This document shows, one piece after another, positions 6,666-13,369 of a DNA stretch of 29,618 bases. The DNA is taken from IMG/VR virus record IMGVR_UViG_3300022929_000133, positions 1-29,618 of that record; one strand, written 5' to 3'. The notes below the pieces were generated by a model. The model was not told where the DNA came from. It searched no databases and worked only from the letters and a program-made list of their open reading frames with translations. This stretch comes from a virus. Made by a program: the position numbers and the translations under genes. Numbering within the stretch: position 1 is the first letter of the stretch; each line of letters begins with the position of its first letter.

Positions 6666-6951
6666 GGTTCCACTGGTTCCACTTGGTTCCACGAGTCATG
6701 GAACACAAAAAACCTGATAACGATGCGTAGTTAGAGGTTTGGTTCCACTGGTTCCACTTGTTTTAGGTTAAGTTAATCTTTATTCATTAACCGTTGTCCG
6801 TGGTCCGTTACAAAACCTAGTTTTGTTTTACGTGGAACAACGGAACCACAAGTGTTGCAGTTGCACGCAAACCAGCATTGCTATGCATGTTTGTCATGGT
6901 TCCACGACTTGGTTCCACATCTGCACATTCCCGTGGAACACAAGGAACCAC
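6666..6951. repeat. GGTTCCAC array in gene-free DNA (half-parS-like; origin or partition-site candidate)
   Basis: The gene-free stretch 6595-7034 holds seven exact GGTTCCAC words on the plus strand at 6666, 6675, 6685, 6741, 6750, 6898 and 6911. Inverted GTGGAAC words are at 6832 and 6933, with related GGAACCAC at 6842 and 6944. Spacing inside clusters is 9-13 bases, about one helical turn. GTTCCAC is the known half-site of ParB-binding parS in some gammaproteobacteria (from memory, Pseudomonas), and a complete palindrome of this type occurs at 17607. Iteron origins and operator arrays also look like this. A plus-strand ORF at 6852-7055 crosses the array but has no ribosome site and was not accepted. 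Confidence 0.75.
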
Positions 6952-7011
6952 AAATGCGTGGCGATGCACAAGCACGCACGCATGATGATAGTAGTCAAAT
7001 GATAGTAGATA

Positions 7012-7030
7012 AGGGGGTGGTTAGCCCCCT
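7012..7030 (-). terminator. Probable terminator hairpin after the gene at 7035
   Basis: AGGGGG (7012-7017) pairs with CCCCCT (7025-7030) around a 7-base loop, starting 5 bases beyond the stop of the 81-residue gene. On the minus strand it is followed by TATCT rather than a full T-run, so it is a weaker terminator than the one at 4861. It would separate the 7540-7035 genes from the gene-free array. Confidence 0.6.
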
Positions 7031-7034
7031 GTGG

Positions 7035-7280
7035 TTAGATTTTAGACCAGAATAAGTAAGATGCCATTGAGTTCATGGCGAAGATAAAGATTAGAGTTGG
7101 GATAGTCCATGTGAATAGACCAATGATAACGCCTATGCCTATGAAGACAATAAGGTAAGGTTGATAGTCAGTGATTAAACTTGCGTCCTCGTTAGCTGAG
7201 AAGTTTTCGTAGGTGAATGCTACAAGTAACACCCACCCCACGATTGCTAGAGAACATAGTATCGATGATAGTATGCTCAT
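7035..7280 (-). CDS. Small membrane protein, 81 aa
   Basis: An 81-residue very hydrophobic protein with about three membrane segments: residues about 4-22 (LSSILCSLAIVGWVLLVAF), 41-57 (PYLIVFIGIGVIIGLFT) and 58-77. An acidic loop (ENFSANEDASL) separates the first two. The ATG at 7280 overlaps the stop of the preceding gene by 4 bases (ATGA), so the pair is coupled. No family is recognised; a membrane-active early protein or a superinfection-exclusion-type role would be plausible for a phage gene of this kind but is unsupported. Confidence 0.75.
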   Translation of the reverse strand: MSILSSILCSLAIVGWVLLVAFTYENFSANEDASLITDYQPYLIVFIGIGVIIGLFTWTIPTLIFIFAMNSMASYLFWSKI

Positions 7281-7540
7281 ATATCCATCTCCGCTTGTAT
7301 TGGTTTACTATGAACCGGAGAACCTTCAGCGATTCTCTCCATACATTGATTCATAAGTTCTGTATCAGCTTGTAGTTGCTGTTTGAACTTATCATCTGAA
7401 GACTCAGCTTTAGCCATTTTGTATCCGTTAGTATAATCAGTCCATGCTTTACCTGGATTAGATAATACTTTACCAATAGCGTGCTGTGTTTTAAATGTAT
7501 AACGACCTAGGTTATACGATACTTTATATAATTTACTCAT
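7277..7540 (-). CDS. Small basic hypothetical protein, 87 aa
   Basis: An 87-residue soluble protein and the first gene of the minus-strand arm. The ATG at 7540 is preceded by TGGAGG with 6-base spacing. The N-terminal half is basic and aromatic (MSKLYKVSYNLGRYTFKTQH); the C-terminal half is helical and acidic (SSDDKFKQQLQADTELMNQCMERIAEG). It overlaps the following membrane protein by 4 bases. No family is recognised. Being first after the divergent junction, it is likely among the earliest transcribed genes of this arm, by position only. Confidence 0.75.
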   Translation of the reverse strand: MSKLYKVSYNLGRYTFKTQHAIGKVLSNPGKAWTDYTNGYKMAKAESSDDKFKQQLQADTELMNQCMERIAEGSPVHSKPIQAEMDI

Positions 7541-7710
7541 GATGTACCTCCATGTACTTAAGAGTTAATAACACAAACATACTAACAACGTCACAAAGCG
7601 ATAGCGACTGACGACAAAAAACCAAAACAAGGTTCCAAAGGTCAAAAGTCAAAGTGCGATGTACGATGTCAAAAGGGTCGGGGATGGGTGTCTGGTGATA
7701 GAAGGAGAAG
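7541..7710. other. Divergent intergenic region between the two arms
   Basis: This 170-base stretch separates the minus-strand genes from the plus-strand packaging genes and should hold promoters for both. It contains hairpin repeat copy 3, a near-match to the array word (GGTTCCAA at 7631-7638), and TTGAC-like words on the minus strand. I found no convincing paired -35/-10 sequence in either direction. Confidence 0.5.
7585..7616 (-). repeat. Hairpin repeat, diverged copy 3
   Basis: Related to the copies at 6330 and 6628 but changed at several bases. The arms are CGTCA (7589-7593) and TGACG (7609-7613), so the central pair of the stem changed on both sides (C-G to T-A) and pairing is kept. It lies 45 bases upstream of the start at 7540, the same type of position as copy 2. 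Confidence 0.7.
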
Positions 7711-7803
7711 ATGTCTGAGCGATATATTATAAAATTTTCAAAAAAAATTTTTCCACAAAAAATTTACAAGTTATCCACAAATAAGCTATGCTTACGAATA
7801 TGA
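7711..7803 (+). CDS. Possible leader peptide ORF, 30 aa, overlapping terS
   Basis: ATG at 7711 follows GAAGGAGAAG (good Shine-Dalgarno but short spacing). It encodes 30 residues (MSERYIIKFSKKIF...) ending in TGA at 7801-7803. That stop overlaps the ATG at 7800 in the small terminase gene by four bases (ATGA), the usual layout for translational coupling, and the terminase start has no ribosome site of its own. The tract is very A+T-rich and includes a DnaA-box sequence, so the ORF may be incidental. Confidence 0.4.
   Translation: MSERYIIKFSKKIFPQKIYKLSTNKLCLRI
7749..7779 (+). promoter_or_regulatory. DnaA-box-like sites in A+T-rich tract
   Basis: TTATCCACA (7771-7779) is an exact copy of the strong E. 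coli-type DnaA box, and TTTTCCACA (7749-7757) differs from it by one base. Both point the same way, and the flanking 7721-7770 is almost pure A/T, like an unwinding element. This could be a host-DnaA-dependent origin or a regulatory site, but only two boxes are present. Confidence 0.4.
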
Positions 7804-8321
7804 GCTTAGCTACAGATCAATCGACCACGGTCACCGAACAAGATAGATTGGAACTCCAATCACATTTTCCGTACGCGGGTGTAAAGTTATCCGAGCTCTC
7901 GGTCCAAGAAGAAAGATTAATTTTGTATTTTTTACGTGGCATGAGCAAAGCGGCAGCGGGCCGTGCAGCAGGGTACCGGAACCAAGATTCCGTGTACGAA
8001 GCTTTTAAGCGACCAAAGATTATGCAGGCTATAGAGTATCTAAGAGAAGAGATGCGTGAAGAGGTTAAGTTCGATAAAAATACCGCGACCCAATTATATT
8101 TAGAAGCACATCGTAAATCAGCAACCGCGACTGAAGAGAAAAATGTCGTAGATTCGTTGTGCAAGCTCCACGGTCTATTTGCCCCAGAGCAAGCAACCCA
8201 GGTTAATATTAATTTAGATAAAATTCAGCAACTAGAAAGACTGCCCGATTCTGAGCTGTTAAAGTTAGCTGGAGTAGATACAAAGTATCTAGAACCCCAA
8301 GGAGAAAATAATGGCGAGTAA
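7800..8321 (+). CDS. terS: Terminase small subunit
   Basis: The protein has 173 residues from the ATG at 7800 (177 from 7788). The later start is preferred because it overlaps the leader ORF stop as ATGA; neither start has a clear ribosome site. Residues about 36-82 form a helix-turn-helix domain (EERLILYFLRGMSKAAAGRAAGY...) typical of small terminases that recognise the packaging site. The middle is helical (oligomerisation), and the tail after about 136 (INLDKIQQLERLPDSELLKLAG) is the segment that usually contacts the large subunit. The large terminase gene lies 1.3 kb downstream, separated by seven tiny basic ORFs, which is an unusual interruption. Confidence 0.85.
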   Translation: MSLATDQSTTVTEQDRLELQSHFPYAGVKLSELSVQEERLILYFLRGMSKAAAGRAAGYRNQDSVYEAFKRPKIMQAIEYLREEMREEVKFDKNTATQLYLEAHRKSATATEEKNVVDSLCKLHGLFAPEQATQVNINLDKIQQLERLPDSELLKLAGVDTKYLEPQGENNGE

Positions 8322-8466
8322 ATATCAGCAACAAGCGAAGGCTACAAAAAAGAAAAGAAAAGTTTCAAAAATGAAAAAATTTCCAGATTATTCTGGAGAT
8401 GGTAAGGTAACAAAGAAAGACATTCTCATGGGTAGAGGAGTCATTCCAAAAAAGAGAGGTAAATAA
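8311..8466 (+). CDS. Small basic protein with EF-hand-like loop, 51 aa
   Basis: ATG at 8311 follows GGAGAAAATA and overlaps the end of the small terminase gene by 11 bases. The product is 51 residues. A Lys-rich N-terminus (KATKKKRKVSKMKK) precedes DYSGDGKVTKKD (residues 26-37), which matches the 12-residue EF-hand calcium-binding loop: D1, S3, D5, G6, V8 and D12. The end is ILMGRGVIPKKRGK. I remember similar short proteins (GDGK-TKKD-GRGVIPK) from marine phages, always without assigned function. Only one loop and little flanking helix are present, so true calcium binding is uncertain. It is the first of the seven basic ORFs between the terminase genes. Confidence 0.75.
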   Translation: MASKYQQQAKATKKKRKVSKMKKFPDYSGDGKVTKKDILMGRGVIPKKRGK

Positions 8467-8467
8467 T

Positions 8468-8650
8468 ATGGGTACACACAGTAAAAAGAAAACTACAAAA
8501 ATGGAAAATGGAGTAAAAACTACTTCCTATAGAAATATGCCAGAAAGTTATGGCTTTCATAAGGCTTCTAAAAAGAAAAAGAAAGCGCCCACGGCTTATA
8601 CTATGACATCAAAAGATATTGTAAATAAGTTTAAAAAGAAAACAGCTTAA
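8468..8650 (+). CDS. Small Lys-rich protein, 60 aa
   Basis: The ATG at 8468 lies one base after the previous stop. The 60 residues include two lysine clusters (SKKKTTK and SKKKKKAP) and end DIVNKFKKKTA. There is no membrane segment. The tyrosine/proline stretch in the middle (SYRNMPESYGFHK) is the only part that looks folded. It is strongly cationic, as are its neighbours, which suggests binding to DNA or to the acidic scaffold. No named family is recognised. The ribosome site is weak (AGAGAGGTAAATA), so translation is probably coupled to the upstream gene. Confidence 0.65.
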   Translation: MGTHSKKKTTKMENGVKTTSYRNMPESYGFHKASKKKKKAPTAYTMTSKDIVNKFKKKTA

Positions 8651-8657
8651 GGAGTAG

Positions 8658-8762
8658 ATGATGCATTGTATAAACGCACCGGTAAAAAAGATGTCTATGA
8701 AAAAGGGCAAAAAGAATAAAGGTTATTCAGGAGGAAAAAATGCCGGCAAAAAGAAAAAGTAG
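8658..8762 (+). CDS. Tiny Lys-rich ORF, 34 aa
   Basis: AAGGAGTAG lies directly before the tandem ATGs at 8658 and 8661. The product is 34 residues (MMHCINAPVKKMSMKKGKKN...GGKNAGKKKK), with 13 lysines. It overlaps the following ORF by 23 bases. It is too short for any family call. Its place in the run of basic ORFs and a usable ribosome site support it, but it could be non-coding. Confidence 0.5.
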   Translation: MMHCINAPVKKMSMKKGKKNKGYSGGKNAGKKKK

Positions 8763-8913
8763 TAAAAAGAAAAGCGGAGCTAAACCTACTAACCCTACCC
8801 TGTATGCAAGGGTAAAAGCAGAAGCTAAAAGAAAATTTAAAGTTTACCCATCAGCCTATGCCAACGGTTGGTTAGTAAGGACTTATAAAAAACGTGGCGG
8901 TGGGTATAGGTAA
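8740..8913 (+). CDS. Small basic protein with YPSAYANGWLV motif, 57 aa
   Basis: GGAGG with 5-base spacing precedes the ATG at 8740. The 57-residue product has a Lys/Ser-rich start (MPAKRKSSKKKSGAK) and then a compact core, YARVKAEAKRKFKVYPSAYANGWLVRTYKKRGGGY (about residues 22-56). I recognise the pattern VYPSAYANG-W-V--YK-RGG from short proteins in many aquatic phages and some large eukaryotic viruses, where function is unknown. The stop overlaps the next start (TAATG). A nucleic-acid-binding role is suggested by charge and the conserved aromatic core. Confidence 0.8.
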   Translation: MPAKRKSSKKKSGAKPTNPTLYARVKAEAKRKFKVYPSAYANGWLVRTYKKRGGGYR

Positions 8914-9233
8914 TGGCTAAGCCTACCGGTGGCCTAACCGCATGGTTTGGCAAAGGACCAAAAGGTGATTGGGTCGATATCGGTGCTCCTAAGAAAAAAG
9001 GTAAATACCAATCTTGCGGTAGGAAATCTGCAAAAGGTAAAAGTAAACGTAAATATCCAAAATGCGTTCCAAGATCAAAAGCTCGGACTATGACTGCAGC
9101 GCAAAAACGAAGCGCAGTTACAAGAAAAAGAGCAGCGGGTAATCCAGGCGGGAAGCCACGTAACGTAAAAACTATAGTTAGGAAGACAAAACCGACTACA
9201 AGAAGGAGGACCCGTGCCAAGAAAAAGAGATAA
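8913..9233 (+). CDS. Basic protein, DUF5872-like, 106 aa
   Basis: A 106-residue, very basic protein whose ATG overlaps the previous TAA by one base. The N-terminal part, GGLTAWFGKGPKGDWVDIGAP followed by KYQSCGRK and KYPKCVPRSKA (two cysteines), matches my memory of the DUF5872 family of viral proteins, which share WF-(x)n-WVDI and SCGR motifs. After about residue 60 it is almost wholly a Lys/Arg/Ala tail like a histone tail (ending RRRTRAKKKR). Cellular location and partner are unknown; binding to packaged DNA would fit the charge and the terminase context. No acidic stretch balances the charge. Confidence 0.8.
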   Translation: MAKPTGGLTAWFGKGPKGDWVDIGAPKKKGKYQSCGRKSAKGKSKRKYPKCVPRSKARTMTAAQKRSAVTRKRAAGNPGGKPRNVKTIVRKTKPTTRRRTRAKKKR

Positions 9234-9498
9234 TATGCCCAAAAGGAATAAAAAGAACTTTAGGCCAACAAAAAAAGGCGCTGGAATGACTAAAGCGGGT
9301 GTAGCAGCCTACAGAAGAAAGAACCCAGGGTCAAAATTAAAGACAGCAGTAACAGGAAAAGTTAAAAAAGGCTCAAAAGCAGCAAAAAGACGTAAGTCTT
9401 ACTGCGCAAGAAGCGCAGGACAGATGAAAAAGTTTCCAAAAGCAGCAAAAAATCCAAATTCAAGGCTAAGACAAGCTCGTAAAAGATGGAAATGTTAA
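9214..9498 (+). CDS. Basic protein, DUF6321-like, 94 aa
   Basis: The GTG at 9214 follows AAGGAGG by 4 bases, which supports this unusual start over the ATG at 9235, and the gene overlaps the previous one by 20 bases. The 94 residues hold GAGMTKAGVAAYRRKNPGS, KTAVTGKVKKGSKAAKRRKS, CARSAGQMKKF and NSRLRQARKRWKC blocks. I recognise these as the DUF6321-type viral protein, also of unknown function. The two cysteines (in SYCARS and the final C) recur in that family. The whole protein is cationic and probably binds nucleic acid. Confidence 0.82.
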   Translation: MPRKRDNMPKRNKKNFRPTKKGAGMTKAGVAAYRRKNPGSKLKTAVTGKVKKGSKAAKRRKSYCARSAGQMKKFPKAAKNPNSRLRQARKRWKC

Positions 9499-9513
9499 TA
9501 AAAGGAGAAGGAA

Positions 9514-9603
9514 ATGGGATACGCAGGTATGTACAAAAAATCGTCACCAAAAAAAACTAAAAAAGCTAAGAAAAAAACAGCAAAAAAGAGCAAGAAAAAG
9601 TAA
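9514..9603 (+). CDS. Tiny Lys-rich ORF, 29 aa
   Basis: AAAGGAGAAGGAA precedes the ATG at 9514, a good ribosome site. The product is only 29 residues: MGYAGMYKKSSPKK followed by a run of lysines with scattered Ala/Thr/Ser, 16 lysines in all. It stops exactly one base before the GTG of the large terminase gene. It may serve mainly to bring ribosomes to that GTG, which has no ribosome site of its own, or act as a polycation. Confidence 0.55.
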   Translation: MGYAGMYKKSSPKKTKKAKKKTAKKSKKK

Positions 9604-11247
9604 GTGACAGACATTGCAAAGATAGAATGCTATAAGTGCAAGAAACTTTTAGCAGATAATTTAGTCCTGCCTAAAGGACTATGTGTTTACTGCGCGGCCG
9701 ACGAAGCAGACGAACTACCACAGCCTCAAAAACAAGAAAAAATTTCACAAAAAGAACAAAACGCTCAAGTTAGAGCTGAACAAGAGTTGGCTAAACGTAT
9801 TTTATCTAGAAAACGTATGCTGCCTTTTGTAGAGAAGTTTAACCCAGACTACCAAGCAGGTTGGGTACACAAAGATATATGTAATAGGTTAGAAAAATTT
9901 AGCCAAGACGTCGCAGATGAGAAATCCCCAAGACTTATGCTGTTCATGCCCCCTCGTCATGGTAAATCTACCTTAGCAAGTATTGCTTTTCCTGCTTGGC
10001 ACCTCGGACGTAACCCCGGACATGAGTTTATTAGTTGTTCGTACTCTGGATCTTTAGCTATGAGTTTCTCAAGAAAAGTTAGACAGGTACTTAGAGAGCC
10101 AAATTATAAAAAAGTTTTTGAATCTACTAAATTAGACAAAGATTCTCAGTCAGTAGAATCTTGGCAAACAACCCAAGGCGGTGGTTATGTGGCAGCTGGT
10201 GTCGGAGGTGGTATCACCGGTAAAGGTGCGCACATATTATTGATCGATGATCCGGTAAAAAACAGAGAAGATGCGGAATCAGAAAATAACAGAGAAGCAA
10301 CCTGGGATTGGTACACTTCTACTGCCTATACTCGTTTGGCTCCAGGTGGTGGTATTTTAGTTATTTTAACAAGGTGGCATGATGACGATCTAGCGGGCCG
10401 TTTGCTAACGGCTAGTGAAAACGGTGCGGACGATTGGGAAGTAGTTAAGTATCCAGCAATTGCAGAAGAAGATGAAGAGTTTCGTGCAACAGGTGAGCCG
10501 CTGCATCCCGAACGGTACAGTGTAGAATCTTTAGAAAAAATACAAAAAGCCATAGGGCCTAGAGACTGGACTGCTTTGTATCAACAAAACCCAGTATCAG
10601 ATGAGGGTGATTATTTTACTAGGGACATGATTCAATATTATGACCCAGCTGATATAGACTATGATAAGATGCGTTATTATTGCGCATGGGATTTAGCTAT
10701 TGGGCAAAGAGATAGGAACGACTACTCTGTTGGCATAATGGTAGGTATCGATGAATACGATAATATGTTCGTGGTTGATTTGGTTCGTGGCAAGTACGAT
10801 GGTTTTGAACTTGTAGAAAAAATATTAGATTTCTACGAACAGTGGAGACCTGGTATAGTAGGGATAGAACGTGGACATATAGAAATGGCCATCGGCCCGT
10901 TCTTAGAAAAACGTGTGGCAGAGCGTAGATTACATTCTGCATATTTTAAAGATTTAAAAGTAGGGAGACGTGACAAAGAAGCAAGAGCTAGAGCTATTCA
11001 AGGTAGGATGCAACAGGGTAGAGTTTTTGTCCCTGAAGATGCAGTTTGGACTGGGCCTCTTGTGGCTGAACTTTTGCGTTTTCCTAACGGCGTACATGAT
11101 GACCAAGTTGATGCTTTGGCCTGGGTTGGTTTGATGATGACAGAGTATGCATCTTTTTATGAAACACCAGAGCATGTACCTTCGTGGAGAGATAGGTTAG
11201 AATTAATGGCAAAAGGGCCGAAAAAGAAATCGGCAATGAGTGCGTAA
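9604..11247 (+). CDS. terL: Terminase large subunit with N-terminal zinc-ribbon-like extension
   Basis: A 547-residue packaging motor and nuclease. The ATPase part has Walker A PPRHGKST (116-123) and Walker B ILLIDD (211-216). The RNase H-like nuclease has D363 in AWDLAIG, E422 in GIERG, and D499/D500/D503 in HDDQVDALAW. It cuts the concatemer and drives DNA into the prohead together with the portal and the small subunit. Residues 1-34 form an extra piece with paired cysteines C9-x2-C12 and C27-x2-C30, likely a zinc ribbon, then an acidic Gln/Glu-rich linker. The start is a GTG joined directly to the preceding stop; the cysteine motif right after it supports this start. Confidence 0.95.
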   Translation: MTDIAKIECYKCKKLLADNLVLPKGLCVYCAADEADELPQPQKQEKISQKEQNAQVRAEQELAKRILSRKRMLPFVEKFNPDYQAGWVHKDICNRLEKFSQDVADEKSPRLMLFMPPRHGKSTLASIAFPAWHLGRNPGHEFISCSYSGSLAMSFSRKVRQVLREPNYKKVFESTKLDKDSQSVESWQTTQGGGYVAAGVGGGITGKGAHILLIDDPVKNREDAESENNREATWDWYTSTAYTRLAPGGGILVILTRWHDDDLAGRLLTASENGADDWEVVKYPAIAEEDEEFRATGEPLHPERYSVESLEKIQKAIGPRDWTALYQQNPVSDEGDYFTRDMIQYYDPADIDYDKMRYYCAWDLAIGQRDRNDYSVGIMVGIDEYDNMFVVDLVRGKYDGFELVEKILDFYEQWRPGIVGIERGHIEMAIGPFLEKRVAERRLHSAYFKDLKVGRRDKEARARAIQGRMQQGRVFVPEDAVWTGPLVAELLRFPNGVHDDQVDALAWVGLMMTEYASFYETPEHVPSWRDRLELMAKGPKKKSAMSA

Positions 11248-11248
11248 T

Positions 11249-13369
11249 ATGGCATATAGTAAGAAACCAAAAAAGAATTTAACAAAAGCCGAGCAGTTGA
11301 CACTTGCAAATAACCAGTGGAACGCGTACACGCGCGCAAGGGATCACGGCCATGAAGAGTACGTACACTTAGCAAAAAAATGCGATATGTATTATCGCGG
11401 AGACCAATGGGACGAGTTTGATATGCAACAACTCGATGACCAGGGTCGACCCGCTTTAACTATTAATACTATATTGCCTACTGTTAATGCAGTGCTTGCA
11501 GAACAAAGTTCAAAAAAAGCAGACATACAGTTTAAACCCAGGGGTGGTGGTAACCAAGATATTGCAGATGTTCTTACTAAAGTTTACGCACAAATAGCAG
11601 ATAACAATAAACTAGACTGGATAGAACAACAAGTTTTTTCGGACGGCCTTATTCAAGATAGAGGCTGGTTTGATGTTCGTATAGATTTTGATGATCATGT
11701 TAATGGGGAAGTACGTATTGAAGCAAAAGATCCATTAGATATTCTTATAGACCCAGATGCAAAACATTATGACCCAAGGACTTGGAACGAGATATTTGAA
11801 ACTAAGTGGATGAGCTTAGATGAAATAGAAGAACAGTACGGACAAAAACAAGCAGATCAGTTACGTATGTTGGCCGAAACAGGCACTACTTTAGGCGCAG
11901 ACTCTATGGAGTTTGAAGAAGAGAGATACGGAGATACTGATGAGTATAACTACGGACAACAGTATCCCGGAGACCCAGAAAACGCACGGATGCTCAGGTC
12001 TATTAGGGTTATTGAACGACAGTACTATAGATTAAAAGATTGTATGTTTTATGTTGACCCTATTACAGGTGATAAAAGGCAAATTCCTTATAACTGGGGC
12101 AAGAAAAAAAGAGAACAATTTGCAGACCAGTTTGGCCTAGATATTATCGAGAAAAAAATGCGAAAGGTCCGTTGGACCGTGACCGCGGATACCGTAGTTT
12201 TGTTCGATGATTGGTCTCCTTATGATCATTTTACTTTAGTGCCTTTTTTCCCATATTTTAGAAGAGGTAAACCATTCGGTATGGTTAGGAACTTGTTATC
12301 ACCACAAGAGCAGTTAAATAAAATAACTTCTCAAGAGTTACACATCGTAAATACAACTGCAAACAGCGGTTGGATTGTAGAAAATGGTTCTCTTTCGGGC
12401 ATGACTGCAGATGATTTAGAAGAACACGGAGCAGAAACCGGGTTAGTATTAGAGTTTAATCGTGGGTCTACGCCTCCAGCAAAGATACCACCCAACCAAA
12501 TACCTACAGGTTTAGATAGATTAGGGCAAAAAGCAGCATCTAATATCAAACAGATTAGTGGTATAACAGACGCCATGCTCGGTATGGATAGTCCAGAAGT
12601 TTCTGGAGTTGCTATTAATGCTAAACAAAACAGAGGTTCTTTACTTTTACAAGTACCGTTAGATAATTTAGCTAAAACAAGACAATATTTAGCTGAAAAA
12701 ATATTATATTTAGTTCAAGCCTATTACACAGAAGAACGTGTAATACAAATTACTGATGAGTCAGACCCTTATAAGCCAAGAAACAAATTAAGAGTTAATG
12801 AAATGACTCCCGAGGGTCAGGTTATAAATGATTTAACTATAGGAGAATATGACGTAGTGGTTGGTACTGCTCCTGCTAGAGATAACTTCGATGAAATGCA
12901 ATTTGCTGAGGCTATTGAACTTAGACAAGTTGGTGTACCGATACCAAATGATATGATTGTTGAATATTCACATTTATCACGTAAAGCAGACATAGCAGAA
13001 AGAATAAGACAATTAGAAGGTACTGCTCCTCCTACACAAGAACAAATACAATTACAACAGTTCCAAATGGAGTCACAAATCAGAAGTACGCAGCTTGAGA
13101 TAGCTAAGCTAGAAGCTGAAGTAACTAATTTACAAACTTCTGCAGAGCTAAATATGGCTAAAGCACAAAACGAACAAATAGATCCACAGTTGAAGGTTGC
13201 AGAATTACAAAGTAAAATTCAATCTAAACGTGAAGAACTGGGCTTACGTGAGAAGTTGTCACAGTTGACAAACTCGATGCGTAAAGACCAAAGCGATACT
13301 GCAGCTGCTGCTAAATTAGCGGCTGCGGCCATGAAACCACAAGGAGGTAACAGAAATGGCGAAAGATAA
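11249..13369 (+). CDS. Portal protein, P22-like
   Basis: A 706-residue protein of the size class of the P22 portal (about 725). It follows the large terminase by one base. The N-terminal core (DMYYRGDQWDEFD, GRPALTINTILPTVNAVLAEQ) and the central part (DPLDILIDPDAKHYD, then SGVAINAKQNRGSLLLQVPLDN) are characteristic of P22-type portals, the dodecamer through which DNA enters and leaves. From about residue 595 onward is a long Gln/Glu-rich coiled-coil (QIQLQQFQMESQIRSTQLEI and on), corresponding to the helical barrel of P22. The ATG at 11249 is preferred over a GTG 9 bases earlier inside the terminase gene. Start context is weak, so coupling is likely. Confidence 0.93.
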   Translation: MAYSKKPKKNLTKAEQLTLANNQWNAYTRARDHGHEEYVHLAKKCDMYYRGDQWDEFDMQQLDDQGRPALTINTILPTVNAVLAEQSSKKADIQFKPRGGGNQDIADVLTKVYAQIADNNKLDWIEQQVFSDGLIQDRGWFDVRIDFDDHVNGEVRIEAKDPLDILIDPDAKHYDPRTWNEIFETKWMSLDEIEEQYGQKQADQLRMLAETGTTLGADSMEFEEERYGDTDEYNYGQQYPGDPENARMLRSIRVIERQYYRLKDCMFYVDPITGDKRQIPYNWGKKKREQFADQFGLDIIEKKMRKVRWTVTADTVVLFDDWSPYDHFTLVPFFPYFRRGKPFGMVRNLLSPQEQLNKITSQELHIVNTTANSGWIVENGSLSGMTADDLEEHGAETGLVLEFNRGSTPPAKIPPNQIPTGLDRLGQKAASNIKQISGITDAMLGMDSPEVSGVAINAKQNRGSLLLQVPLDNLAKTRQYLAEKILYLVQAYYTEERVIQITDESDPYKPRNKLRVNEMTPEGQVINDLTIGEYDVVVGTAPARDNFDEMQFAEAIELRQVGVPIPNDMIVEYSHLSRKADIAERIRQLEGTAPPTQEQIQLQQFQMESQIRSTQLEIAKLEAEVTNLQTSAELNMAKAQNEQIDPQLKVAELQSKIQSKREELGLREKLSQLTNSMRKDQSDTAAAAKLAAAAMKPQGGNRNGER

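Noticed and set aside
6666-6951. CRISPR array
   Set aside because: The repeats are only 8 bases, spacers are 1-2 bases or irregular, and no cas genes are present.
6852-7055. Plus-strand ORF of 67 residues across the GTTCCAC array
   Set aside because: It has no ribosome site, its His/Cys-rich sequence is a by-product of the repeats, and it ends inside the minus-strand gene at 7035.
6330-7616. N4-type hairpin promoters for the three-copy repeat
   Set aside because: The 5-pair stem fits, but the loop is 14-15 bases instead of 3 and no virion RNA polymerase is visible, so I list the repeat without that name.
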